Shown piece by piece: positions 27,732 to 37,156 of a stretch of DNA of 64,000 nt; the first letter of the stretch is position 1, and each line of letters begins with the position of its first letter. The translations under genes and the position numbers were made by a program. The stretch is from the NCBI GenBank assembly GCA_963752755.1, contig CAVVZJ010000013.1, forward strand, positions 62,001 through 126,000, read 5' to 3'. Source of the DNA: CAVVZJ01 sp963752755. Lineage in GTDB: Bacteria > Planctomycetota > Planctomycetia > Isosphaerales > Isosphaeraceae. Below the pieces are notes generated by a model, which ran no database searches, was not told where the DNA came from, and saw only the letters and a program-made list of their open reading frames with translations.

Positions 27732-28754
27732 TCACGGAACCAGGCCCCGCGACGGTAGCTCGCGGGCCAGACAGCGGGCGATGGCGGCGTAACCGTCGGC
27801 GTTGCAATGGCCGTCGAGTTCGTAGTACACCGGACCGCGCCGGGCGGCGGCTTCGAGGTCGGGGCGGGTGTCGATCAGGGGCACGCCCTGGTCTTCGGCC
27901 CATTGGGCGAGCCGACGGCCAGGATACGGCTTGAGGTCCGACGTCGGGATGTTGATGAAGGCGATCCCGGCGTCGTGCTGGTGGGCCAGCCGGGTCATCG
28001 TCGCGTATTCCTGCTCGACCCGCCGCCAGTCGCGCTCATGGCGGCCGTCGGCGATGTAGATGTCGTCCCAGAATTCGGGCTCGGCGGTCCGCTGGAGGTA
28101 CTTGCGGATCAGGATGCGAGAGAGATGCGAGTGCAGGTAGAGCCACTCCCCCAGCTTGCCGACACGCTTCGATTCCTTCGACTGGAGGAAGCCCGACGGA
28201 CTCACCTTCACGGCGTCGATCCCGAGCACCGTGTCCACGACGTCGTTCGGCACGAAGGCGACCAGCACCAGGTCGGGGTGGTAGTCCAGGCCGTAATGCT
28301 CCAGCAGGAGCCGCTCCGCCTCGGGGAAGTAGCGACCGATGCCGAACTTGAGGATCTCGACCCGCGGATGCTCCCCCGTCCGCTCGTTCAGCATCGTTTC
28401 GAGCCGTCGCAGGTACGTCTGCTCGTACGGCACACCCGAGCCGAACGTGTAGCTGTCCCCCAGCGCCAGAATGCGGAAGACGCCCTCGGGCTTCTCTTGG
28501 GGATGCTCCTCGTCCTGGAAGCCGATCGAGTTGGTGTGGTATTCGTAGCGGAACTCCGGCGCCTCCTGCATGGCGACCAGGTTCGGCTTCATGCGGAAGG
28601 GCAGGTACGGATCGGGCACCATCTTCTGGAAGGTCGGCAGCGGGGGCGCCAGGCCGAGCAGCCGGACCAAGACTTCGAGCAGGAGCACTCCGAAGGTTGT
28701 CGAGCCCAGCAGGAGCCCGGAGCGCAGGAGAAACAGCCGGGTGGTCTTCTTCAT
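27732..28754 (-). CDS. SGNH/GDSL-type hydrolase, membrane-anchored
   Basis: A 340-residue protein with an N-terminal membrane anchor (LLLGSTTFGVLLLEVLVRLLG) and an SGNH hydrolase domain: block I ALGDSYTFGSGV with the nucleophile serine, block III-like VAFVPNDVVD with Asn, and a C-terminal ELDGHCNADGY holding the Asp-His pair. Such proteins deacylate lipids or sugars outside the cytoplasm, and many sit in polysaccharide-acylation systems. The open frame extends about 214 codons upstream, but that is antisense to mutL. ATG 28754 with the anchor directly after is clearly right. Confidence 0.85.
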   Translation of the reverse strand: MKKTTRLFLLRSGLLLGSTTFGVLLLEVLVRLLGLAPPLPTFQKMVPDPYLPFRMKPNLVAMQEAPEFRYEYHTNSIGFQDEEHPQEKPEGVFRILALGDSYTFGSGVPYEQTYLRRLETMLNERTGEHPRVEILKFGIGRYFPEAERLLLEHYGLDYHPDLVLVAFVPNDVVDTVLGIDAVKVSPSGFLQSKESKRVGKLGEWLYLHSHLSRILIRKYLQRTAEPEFWDDIYIADGRHERDWRRVEQEYATMTRLAHQHDAGIAFINIPTSDLKPYPGRRLAQWAEDQGVPLIDTRPDLEAAARRGPVYYELDGHCNADGYAAIARCLARELPSRGLVP

Positions 28755-28949
28755 CGGTATAGGCCGTCGGAGCCGGCGTTGTGGAGGGGAGATCGAGGGT
28801 CGCACGCGGACGCTCGAGGTCGGTTGCGGCGGCTTGCCTGCACAATCCATACCACCATCGCGGACCGTCTTGCTCGGACAATATTCTAGTGTACAGACGA
28901 TCAAAATGGTAGAATGCTGACGGTTCGAGCCAGGCGCGAGGTCCGTGTC

Positions 28950-30915
28950 ATGGGGATCATCCGGGAACTGCCGCCGTCGGTCATCAACCAGATCGCCGCG
29001 GGCGAGGTGGTCGAGCGACCGGCCAGCGTGGTCAAGGAACTGCTGGAGAACGCCATCGACGCCGGCGCGACGCGGATCGAGCTGACCGTCGAGCGCGGCG
29101 GCAAGGACCTCGTCCGCGTCGCCGACGACGGCCGCGGCATGGAGCGCGACGACCTGCCGCTGGCCTTCCGGCCCCACGCCACCAGCAAGCTCGCCGACGC
29201 CGACGACCTGTTCCGCATCCGGACCCTGGGCTTCCGCGGCGAGGCCCTGGCGGCGATCGCCGAGGTCGCGCGGGTCCAGTGCCAGACCCGGACGGCCGAC
29301 GCCGAGGTCGGCTCCGAGCTGGCGATCGAGGGCGGGCGTGATGGGCGAGGTCCGCGACTGCGGCGGTCCGCCGGGCACCGTCATCGAGGTCCGCAACCTC
29401 TTCTACAACACCCCCGTCCGCCGGACCTTCCTCAAGTCCGACTCGACCGAGTCGAGCCACGTCGTCGAGGCGTTCACCCGGATCGCCCTGGCCCACCCGA
29501 CCGTCCACCTGACGCTCCGATCGGGCGGCAAGGTGCTCCACGACCTGCCCGCCACCACCGGCATCAAGGAGCGGGTGGCGACCTTCTTCGGCCGCGAGCT
29601 GGCCGAGTCGATGCTCTGGGTCGAGAGCCGGGTCGAATCGATCCACCTCTGGGGCTACGTGGCCCACCCGTCGCAGAGCCGTTCGAGCAACAAGGGGCAA
29701 TTCCTCTTCGTCGGCGGCCGCTTACGTCCGCGACCGCTCGCTCGGCCATGCCCTGTCGGAGGCGTATCGCGGCCTGCTGATGGTCGGCCGGCAGCCGGTG
29801 GCGTTCCTCTTCCTGGAGCTGCCGCCCGAGGAGGTCGACGTCAACGTCCACCCGACCAAGGTGGAGGTCCGCTTCCGCGACGGCCACCGGATCTACAGCC
29901 AGTTGCTCGCGACCGTCCGCCAGACCTTCCTCGGCAGCGACCTCCACGCCCGCCTCCAGGCCCCGCCCGCCGAGCCGGACCGAGGGCGCCGTCGCCGACC
30001 GGGAACTTCGGACCGGGCGTCCCTTTGAGCCTCTCGCCCCGAGCCGGACACGCGGCAGGAGGTTGCCTCCTGGTTCACGCCGAGTCGCCAGGGCGTCGCG
30101 AGCTTCCAGCCCCACCCACCCCCCGGCTACGCCGGCGGCCCGGTCGAGCCCGACTGGGCCCATCGCCTGCCCCCGACGCCTGCCCCATTGCCCTTCGACG
30201 AGTTCGCCGCCTCGCCCGGCTCGGCCTCGACCGCCCCCGAGCCGACTGCCACTCCAGCAACCGAGGCCGCGGCGCCCCCACCGGCTCCGTCGGAGACGAC
30301 GCCGACGCCCGTCCCCGCCACTCCGCCCGACCCGCTCCGCCGCCGCTCCCGAAGGCGATCCAGGTCCACGACAGCTACCTGATCGCCGAGACCGACGACG
30401 GCATGGTCGTCATCGACCAGCACGCCCTGCACGAGCGGATCCTGTACGAGGAGCTGAAGGGCCGCGTCGAGCGCGGCGGGGTCGAATCCCAGCGCCTGCT
30501 CGTCCCCGAGCCGGTCGAGCTGGCCGCCGTCGAGGCCGACGAGGTCCTCCGACGCCGCGACGTCCTCGCCCGCCTCGGCCTGGAGATCGAGCCGTTCGGC
30601 GGCGGGACCGTCCTGGTCGGCGAGCGTGCCGGTCATGCTCCGCGGCGTCCCGCCCGACCGCCTCCTCCGCGACCTCGCCGACCACTTCCGCTCCCAGCCC
30701 CTCGCCCCGACCCCCGACGCCGTGCTCGAAGACGTCCTGAACATGGTCGCCTGCAAGGCCGCCGTCAAGGCCGGCCAGCGCCTCAGCCCCGACGAGGTCG
30801 CCACCCTCCTCGACGCCGCCACCTCGCCGCCAACACCCACCACTGCCCCCACGGCCGCCCCACCGCCCTCGTCTTCACCAAGAACGAGCTCGAACGCCAG
30901 TTCGGGCGGATCTGA
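28950..30915 (+). CDS. mutL: DNA mismatch repair protein MutL, about seven frameshifts in this sequence
   Basis: The N-terminal ATPase is textbook MutL: IRELPPSVINQIAAGEVVER, ASVVKELLENAIDAGAT, VADDGRGM, GFRGEALAAIAEV. Later frames give GTVIEVRNLFYNTPVRRTF, VDVNVHPTKVEVRF, the C-terminal dimerisation domain (YLIAETDDGMVVIDQHALHE) and CPHGRPTALVFTKNELERQF. The frame breaks near 29335, 29722, 29984, 30038, 30330, 30619 and 30820: four extra and three missing single bases, mostly in short G, C or T runs. Corrected length is about 650 residues. If the breaks are real the strain lacks mismatch repair. Sequence error is likelier, because conservation is undisturbed between breaks. It diverges from the SGNH hydrolase gene. 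Confidence 0.88.
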
Positions 30916-31014
30916 TCCCCATTTCGGCAAAATTCTGAGAAAGTGGGACAAGACGGCCTCCCCCGAGACATGATTGATGAAAGAAGACCCAACGGCCCGC
31001 GGGGGACCCGACCG

Positions 31015-32357
31015 ATGTCCAGGGCGCCACGCGGCGATGCCTTGCGGCAACTCCAGACGCTCTTCAACGTCGGTACGATCAGTGAGCTGACCGACGGCCA
31101 ATTGCTGAATCGGTTCACGACCTGCGAGGGCGAGGCCGCCGAGCTTGCCTTCGCGGCGCTGGTCGAGCGGCATGGGCCGATGGTGTTGCGCACCTGCCGG
31201 GTCGCGCTGCGCGACGCGCACGAGGCGCAGGACGCCTTCCAGGCCACCTTCCTGGTCCTCGTCAGGAGGGCACGCTCGATCTGGGTGCGGGACTCGCTGG
31301 GTCCCTGGCTCCACGAGGTGGCCCGTCGCGTCTCCTCCCAGGCCCGGTTGCAGGTGGCCCGTCGGCGCCGGCTCGAATCCCGGGCGGCCGAGATCGCGGG
31401 ACACGTCGTGGTGGATGCAGGGCCGCAAGAACTGGGGGAGGTACTCCACGAGGAACTCGACCGGCTGCCGGAGCGATTCCGCTCGGCGGTCGTGCTGTGC
31501 TGCCTGGAAGGACTGACCCTGGAACAGGCGTCCCGGAACCTGGGCTGGCCGCTGGGGACGTTGCAGAGCCGGCTGGCACGGGGCCGGCAACGCCTTCGTG
31601 AGCGGCTGACCCGGCGCGGCCTGGCCCCGTCGATGGGGGCCTTCGGTACGCCCTGGCCGCCGAGCGGGCAAAGGCCGCAGTGCCGGCGGCGTGGGTCAAG
31701 TCTGTGGTTCAAGCCGCGTTACCGATCGCGGCGGGCCGAGCGATGGTCGCCGGGGCGGTCCCGGCAACGGTCCGCGTCCTGACGGAAGGAGCGTTGCGAG
31801 CCATGTTCCTGACCAAGATGAAGGTGGCCGCCGTCGTTCTGATGGCGTCGGGCATTGCCGTGACGGGGGCGTTCGCCGTCTCTCAAGGGAGGGCAGGCCA
31901 GGCCCAGGCGCCCACGGAGAAATCCCCCGATGCGGGGAAACAACAACCGGGAGCCGGAGCCAATCCCGAAGGGAAGCCGTCCGCTCCGGCTCCCCCCGGC
32001 TCGGACTCCCCCGAACTCGAAGCCATCGGCAAGGCCCGCATCGAGGTCGCGACGAAGATGCGGGACCTGGTGCAACGGCAATACGAGCAGGGTACGGTCG
32101 ATCTCCTCGAGTATCTGGCCGCGCTAAAACGCTACGACGAAGTCGTGGCCGACGTCATGGTGAAGACCGCCGCCGACCGCGTCCGGTACCTCGAGCGTCA
32201 GGTCGCCACGCTCAAGAAGATCGAAGAGGTGATACAGGCACGCTTCCGGGCGGGCAATACGACGCAGTACGATTTGCTCGCCGCCGAGTTGGCTCGTCTC
32301 GATGCGGAATATGCCCTGGCGAAAGCAAGAGCCGACGCTCGGAGTCGCTCGAAATGA
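31015..32357 (+). CDS. ECF-type sigma factor with C-terminal membrane segment and coiled-coil domain, one frameshift
   Basis: Residues 1 to about 200 are an ECF sigma-70 factor: ELAFAALVERHGPMVLRTCR and DAHEAQDAFQATFLVLVRRA (region 2), LPERFRSAVVLCCLEGLTLEQASRNLGW (region 4 helix-turn-helix). A missing G near 31650 shifts the frame; the continuation carries an Ala-rich linker, one membrane segment (AAVVLMASGIAVTGAFAVS), a Pro/Gly-rich linker and about 110 residues of heptad-type helix (FRAGNTTQYDLLAAELARLD) resembling TolC-type helices. Total is about 447 residues. Planctomycete ECF factors with such membrane extensions are known. The extension probably senses or tethers at the envelope. ATG 31015 has only weak ribosome-binding sequence. 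Confidence 0.82.
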
Positions 32358-32513
32358 GGGGGGCGCGGACGGGTGGGCGGGGTTGAAGCCCTCGGCGGGC
32401 CGGGGGAGGTCTCCTCCGGGGGCTTCGGCCTGCTGGGCCTCGGCCCGGTCCACCCGGCCGTTGTCCCGGCTACCCACCCTCCGAGGCTTCGATCCTCCGA
32501 GGCTTCGATCGCT

Positions 32514-32879
32514 TTACCCCCGGAAGGAAGTTCCTTCCGAGGCCATTGCCTCCGTGATCCTTCCAGCCTCGGACGACCCCGCTGGGGCCAAAACCTTGAC
32601 CTCACGCTCCAGCCGACTGCCGAGCCGATCCTTCTCGACCTCGAGATCATGGCGTGTTTGCAGGTTCAGCCAAAAACGCTCGGAAGTCCCGAAGTACCGG
32701 GCCAGACGCAAGGCCGTATTGGCGGTGATCGCCCGAGTCCCATGGACAATCTCGTTGATCCGACGCGGAGGGACGCTCGTCTCCTTGGCGAGGCGGTATT
32801 GGCTGATGCCCAAGGGGATCAGGAATTCCTCGCGGAGGATCTCGCCGGGGTGAATCGGCGGCCGTTTGCGGCGCGGCAT
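32514..32879 (-). CDS. higA: HigA-type antitoxin (HTH, addiction module)
   Basis: A 121-residue protein starting MPRRKRPPIHPGEILREEFL, the HigA family hallmark, with a Cro/C1 helix-turn-helix (ISQYRLAKETSVPPRRINEIVHG) and TANTALRLARYFGTSERFWLNLQ. It neutralises the HigB toxin and represses the operon. It starts eight bases after the higB stop, in the toxin-first order typical of higBA. The C-terminal 25 residues are an extra basic/acidic tail. ATG 32879 is used; the longer frame upstream lies inside higB. Confidence 0.93.
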   Translation of the reverse strand: MPRRKRPPIHPGEILREEFLIPLGISQYRLAKETSVPPRRINEIVHGTRAITANTALRLARYFGTSERFWLNLQTRHDLEVEKDRLGSRLEREVKVLAPAGSSEAGRITEAMASEGTSFRG

Positions 32880-32887
32880 CTGGACTC

Positions 32888-33169
32888 TCAGTGGTAATCG
32901 ACGATCTCGACGTCGTGAGCGTTGCCAAGGACCCAGCGGAAGCACACGAGCCACTGGTCATTGATGCGGATGCTGTACTGGCCCTCTCGGTCCCCCGCCA
33001 GTTTCTCCAGCCGGTTGCCCGGCGGGACGTGCAAGTCCTCCAAGGTCTCCGCAGCATCCAGAAGGAGTAACTTCCGTAGTGCCGTCCGTTGCAACGAGCG
33101 GGCGAATTTCGCCCCCCGTTCCCGGAGGAAAATTCGCTCGGCCTCCTTGTCGCGGAAGCCCCTGATCAT
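32888..33169 (-). CDS. higB: HigB-type toxin (RelE superfamily)
   Basis: A 93-residue ribosome-dependent mRNA interferase of the HigB family. MIRGFRDKEAERIFLRE at the start, a central LRKLLLLDAAETLEDLHVPPGN, LEKLAGDREGQYSIRINDQWLVCF and the ending DVEIVDYH match the family throughout. ATG 33169 gives the canonical MIR start; ATG 33178 would add MSC. It precedes higA. The upstream region holds a 34-bp perfect inverted repeat about 60 bases away, which may affect transcription into the pair. Confidence 0.93.
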   Translation of the reverse strand: MIRGFRDKEAERIFLRERGAKFARSLQRTALRKLLLLDAAETLEDLHVPPGNRLEKLAGDREGQYSIRINDQWLVCFRWVLGNAHDVEIVDYH

Positions 33170-33232
33170 GCAGGACATCGTAACGCGACGCGTTCATAAC
33201 GTCAAGCGCTATGGCTGCGACCCCTTATGGCC

Positions 33233-33314
33233 CGGCGGGTGGCTGTGGCCCGTCTTCGGACCACGGCGATTTGAGAAGGACCGTGGTCCGAAGACGGGCC
33301 ACAGCCACCCGCCG
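33233..33314. repeat. Perfect 34-bp inverted repeat with 14-base loop
   Basis: Arms 33233-33266 and 33281-33314 are exact reverse complements, GC-rich, around the spacer CGATTTGAGAAGGA. Transcribed either way it would form a very stable hairpin. No T-run follows, so it is not a simple intrinsic terminator. It lies between the higB start and the dispersed repeat at 33330. Confidence 0.9.
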
Positions 33315-33329
33315 CGCCTGCTCCCTGAT

Positions 33330-33612
33330 TATGTGCTATAATTGACGCTGAGTCTTTGGCGATCCGATCGCGCCTCGGACCCGCCTCTCGTCCGATGCAA
33401 CGCGACGCCGCGACGCGCTCAGGCGCCGAACGAACTTTAAAATGGGTAAAATTTCGGTGTAAACCACTAAAAAAGAAAGGTTTATGAGTTGATCTTCCGC
33501 AAGGTACTGCGCGTCCCTCTGGCGTTCTCCGATCGTCCCGCAGGCGTCCCAGGCGCGTCTCCGGTGCGTCCCCCGAGCGTCTCGTGTGTCTTGTTTCGGT
33601 CAAAGAAAGCGG
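33330..33612 (-). repeat. Dispersed intergenic repeat, copy B (full length)
   Basis: Read on the minus strand: CGCTTTCTTTGACCG, a run of degenerate GGGACGC/GAGACGC units (33590 to 33510), an AT-rich stretch, AAAGTTCGTTCGGCGCC (near 33437-33423), TGAGCGC, then CGGATCGCCAAAGA (33366-33353) and AATTATAGCACAT (33343-33331). Copy C at 55892-56165 has the same blocks in the same order. On the plus strand the last block reads TGTGCTATAAT, an extended -10 promoter-like sequence pointing into the repeat. Confidence 0.65.
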
Positions 33613-33963
33613 TCAGGGCCACGACTTCCCGCGCGTCCCGGCACACGACCGCGTAATCTGGATAATCCGGATCGATTTCTGAACGAAGCCATCTGCCATT
33701 TTGGCAGCCATCGCCGGGATGGCGCCTGGCTCCCGCGAAGCGGAACCACCCCATCTGGCGATTTTCCGAAGGAGCATGCATGCTGCTTACGGCACCCCAA
33801 CCGAGGAAAATGGTGGCTTGCCGGCCTTGATCATCGACCATCCGCCATCGACCATTTTCCCAGCAACCCGGAAAGCTCCCGATTGACAAGCCCTCTCCAA
33901 CAAAGGACAAAGGATCAGTGACCCTCCAGTGACCAGTGACCCGCCAGCGAGGCGAGCGGAAAG
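33613..33963. other. Intergenic region upstream of aroDE
   Basis: No gene firmly supported. A minus-strand frame (33910 to 33482) encodes segments such as DPDYPDYAVVCRDAREVVAL that look coding, but it runs into the repeat and has no good start; it may be a relic. Direct repeats of an ATCGACCAT motif lie at 33834-33862. Confidence 0.3.
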
Positions 33964-35535
33964 ATGATTTGCGTCATCATCGGGCGAGGCCGGCACCGGA
34001 TGCTCCAGGAGGAGTGGAAGCAGGCGGCCGAGGCGGGCGCCGGCCTGGTGGAGCTGCGCGTCGATTGCCTGCGACGCGAGCCGGACCTCAAGCGGATCCT
34101 CTCGGAACGGCACACGCCGGTCGTCTTCACGGTCCGCCGCGGCGCCGATGGCGGCCTCTGGCGGGGCGACGAGGAACGCCGCCAGCGCCTGATCCGCGAG
34201 GCGATCGTCGCGGGCGTCGATTACATCGACATCGAGATGGACGTCGCCGACAAGCTGCCGCGTCCCCGGTTCGGCCAGACCAGGCGGATCATCTCCTACC
34301 ACAACTTCAAGGAGATGCCCGACGACCTCGACGAGCTGGGCGAGCAGATGCAGGGGCTCGACCCCGACATCATCAAGGTCGCCTGCGTCGCCAAGTCGGT
34401 GGCCGAAGCCAGCCGGATGCTCGAGTTCGTCGCCCGCGCGAACCAGAAGGTGCCGACGATCGGCATCGCGATGGGCGTCGGTGGGCGTCTTCACCCGAAT
34501 CCTCGGCGGCAAGTTCGGCTCACCGTTCACCTACGCCGGGTTCAACCCCGACCGCACCTTCGCCCCCGGCATGATCCCGCTCCACGACCTCCAGCGCGAC
34601 TACTTCTACGAGCAGATCGACGCCCAGACCGAGCTCTTACGCCGTCATCGGCGACCCGATCGCCCACAGCCTCAGCCCGGCGATCCACAACGCGGCCTTC
34701 CGCCAGCTCGGTCTGAACAAGGTGATGGTCCCCCTGCACATCCCCGACGGGCACGCTCAAGGACTCGCTCGACTCGCTCCGCTGGCTCAATCTCCAGGGC
34801 ATCAGCGTCACGATCCCGCACAAGCAGGCGATCATCCCGCTGCTCGACACGATCGACAAGTCGGTCGAGCGGCTGGGGGCGTGCAACACCGTGGTCCTCA
34901 AGGACGGCAAGACGGATCGGCCACAACACCGACTACCGCGCCGCCCTGGCCGCCCTGGAGGAGGCCCTGGGCGGTTCGCTCGACGACGAGACCAGCCCGC
35001 TTGCTGGACAAGCAGGTCCTGGTCCTCGGTGCCGGCGGCGTGGCGCGGACGATCGCCTCGGGCCTGGTCCGCCGGGGCGCCGGCGTGACGCTCTGCGCCC
35101 GCAACGAGGAGAAGGCCACCGCTCTGGCCGAGGCTCTCGGCTGCCGATCGACCACCTGGAGCATGCGGGCGGGCACGCTCTGCGACATCCTGATCAACTG
35201 CACGCCCGTCGGCATGCACCCCGACGTCGATACCACCCCCACCCCGCCCGCCGCGTTCAAGCCGGGCATGCTCGTCTTCGACACCGTCTATCACCCCGAG
35301 AACACGATGTTCCTGAAGCTCGCCCGCGAACACAACTGCGCCACCGTCTCCGGCGTCGAGATGTTCGTCCGCCAGGCGGCCTTGCAGTTCCAGCTATTAC
35401 ACCGGCCAGCCGGCACCCGAAGACCTCATGCGCGAGACGGTCGCAGCTGCAGGAGAGCTTCCGCGGGCGAGTGCAGGAGTGAATCGGCGTCTTCGAAGCG
35501 CGAGCACCCAAGAACTCTCGGACCCCGAGATTTGA
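33964..35535 (+). CDS. Fused 3-dehydroquinate dehydratase (type I) - shikimate dehydrogenase, six frameshifts
   Basis: The N-terminal part (about 230 residues) is type I AroD: VELRVDCLRRE, VVFTVRRGADGG, the Schiff-base region IIKVACVAKS and IAMG...GVFTRILGGKFGSPFTYAGF. The C-terminal part is AroE: YAVIGDPIAHSLSPAIHNAAF, NLQGISVTIPHKQAIIP, GHNTDYRAALAAL, VLVLGAGGVARTIASGL, NCTPVGMHPDVD. Frames change near 34480, 34637, 34750, 34916, 35001 and 35397; every change is one extra base duplicating its neighbour. Together they catalyse two consecutive shikimate steps, and aroK follows directly. The exact C-terminus is uncertain (35482 or 35535). ATG 33964. Confidence 0.85.
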
Positions 35536-35602
35536 CGTAGTCAACGACATGGGAAACCCGCGAATCATCTGTGTCCTTCTGTGACTCCGCGGATTGACCG
35601 TC

Positions 35603-36190
35603 ATGATCATGATTCCGAGACCCCCCGATAGCGAATCCCCCCCGCCCGGCCTGGCCCTGGTCGGCTACCGGGGTACGGGCAAATCGACGGTCGGCCGGCT
35701 GCTGGCCGATCGGCTCGGCTGGCCGTTTGTCTTGTCGATGCCGACGCCGAGCTGGAGGCCCGCCTGGGCCTGCCGATCGCTCAGGTCTTCGCCGAGTCGC
35801 GGTGAGGCGGCCTTCCGCGACGAGGAGGAGCGCGTGCTCCGCGATCTGACCGCCCGCTCCGGCCTCGTGCTGGCGACCGGCGGCGGCTGCATCTTGCGGG
35901 CCACGAACCGCCAGTCCTTGCGACGGCTCGGCTTCGTCGCCTGGCTCACCGCCGACCCGACGACCCTCGCCGATCGCCTCCGCTCCGACCCGGCCGGCCG
36001 GCCGGCCTTGACCTCGCGTGGCCTGATCGACGAGATCGCCGACGTGCTCGCCGACCGCACCCCTTGGTATCGCGAGGTCGCCGATGCCGAGGTCGTCACG
36101 ATCGGCCGGAACCCGGCCGAGGTCGCCGACCTGCTGCTCGATCGGTTCGACCGCTGGCGATCGGCCCGCGCGGTGGAGGCCCCGCAATGA
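35603..36190 (+). CDS. aroK: Shikimate kinase, internal segment out of frame
   Basis: A 195-codon frame with Walker A GYRGTGKST, GEAAFRDEEERVL, ATGGGCILR and the lid-like DPTTLADRLRSDPAGRPAL, all AroK signatures. About residues 44-66 read as a Ser/Trp/Pro-rich nonsense stretch. The alternative frame there gives DADAELEARLGLPIAQVFAES, the expected shikimate-binding segment with its Asp residues. A -1 near 35732 and a +1 near 35800 therefore cancel. As written, the protein would lose the substrate site, so the given frame is deceptive. Its TGA overlaps the ATG of the peptidase gene. Confidence 0.87.
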   Translation: MIMIPRPPDSESPPPGLALVGYRGTGKSTVGRLLADRLGWPFVLSMPTPSWRPAWACRSLRSSPSRGEAAFRDEEERVLRDLTARSGLVLATGGGCILRATNRQSLRRLGFVAWLTADPTTLADRLRSDPAGRPALTSRGLIDEIADVLADRTPWYREVADAEVVTIGRNPAEVADLLLDRFDRWRSARAVEAPQ

Positions 36191-37115
36191 TCGGCCTGAC
36201 CTACCTCGTCGGCGGCCTCTGGTTCTTCGCGCTGGGCACGGTCGTGGGCAGCTTCGTGAACGTCTGCGTCTATCGGATCCCGTTCCAGAAGAGCGTGATC
36301 TGGCCTGGCTCGACCTGCCCGAAGTGCCTCTGTCCGATCGCGGCGCGGGACAACGTGCCGATCGTCGGCTGGCTCCTGCTCCGCGGCGCCTGCCGTCGCT
36401 GCGGCCTGGCGATCTCGCCGCGGTATCCGCTGGTCGAGCTGCTCGTCGGCTTGCTGTTCGTGGCGGTCTATGCCACCGACGTCGTCTTCGGCGCCCCGTC
36501 CGGAATTCTCGACACGACCGATTTCTACCGCCTGCTTTACCACCTGATCCTCGTTTCCTGCCTGGTCGTCGCCACGTTCATCGACTACGACTTCTACATC
36601 ATCCCCGACGAGGTGACCGTCACCGGCATGGTCCTGGGCCTCTTGCTGGGGACGCTCTTGCCCGAGCATCCGACCGGAGCCGGCGACAGCCGACACGATG
36701 CTCGGCGGCCTGGGCGTCGGCCTGCTCGGCTGGGCGGTCGGCGGCGGCCTGGTCTGGGCGGTCCGGATCGTTGCCGGCCTGATCTTCCGCCGCGAGGCGA
36801 TGGGCTTCGGCGACGTGACCTTGCTGGCCATGATCGGCTCGTTCCTGGGCTGGCAGGCCGCCATCCTGACGTTCTTCTTCGCCCCCTTCTTCGGCCTGGC
36901 CCACGCGCTCTGGAAACTCGGTCCGCCTGATCGTCAAATTCCTCACCAGACTCAAGATCCATGGGGTTGATCGCGAAGTGCCTTTCGGACCCTACCTGAG
37001 CCTGGCCGCCTTGACCCTGGTACTCTCCTGGCCCTGGCTCTGGAAGGGCTGGGCCGGGACCCTCTTCGCGAACCTGGCCGACGTCATCCTGTTCCTGCTG
37101 GGCTGGGACGTCTGA
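36187..37115 (+). CDS. Prepilin peptidase (A24 family), two frameshifts
   Basis: A leader peptidase/N-methyltransferase for type IV pilin-like proteins. The N-terminal part has GSFVNVCVYRIP and the zinc cysteines C44, C47, C69 and C72 (CPKC, CRRC). The catalytic aspartates are in FIDYDFYIIPDE and, in the second frame, MGFGDVTLLAMIG. Extra bases near 36695 and 36920 shift the frame; the last piece (FGPYLSLAALTLVLS) ends at 37115. Corrected length is about 308 residues with about eight membrane segments. It is coupled by ATGA overlap to aroK, an odd functional pairing. Confidence 0.87.
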
Positions 37116-37156
37116 GCCCACCCAGCCGCCCCGACCGAGCCGGGAGGTGTCCCCCC

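Noticed and set aside
31680..32357. The downstream frame as a separate exported coiled-coil protein.
   Set aside because: Its first residues continue the conserved Ala-rich linker of the sigma factor, there is no ribosome-binding site, and one missing base joins the two frames.
33233..33314. The 34-bp hairpin as a rho-independent terminator.
   Set aside because: No T-run follows either arm, and no gene ends close to it on either strand.
28950..35535. Programmed frameshifting as the cause of breaks in mutL and aroDE.
   Set aside because: Six or seven shifts in one gene, in both directions and without slippery heptamers or stimulators, cannot be a sensible programme; homopolymer indel error fits better.
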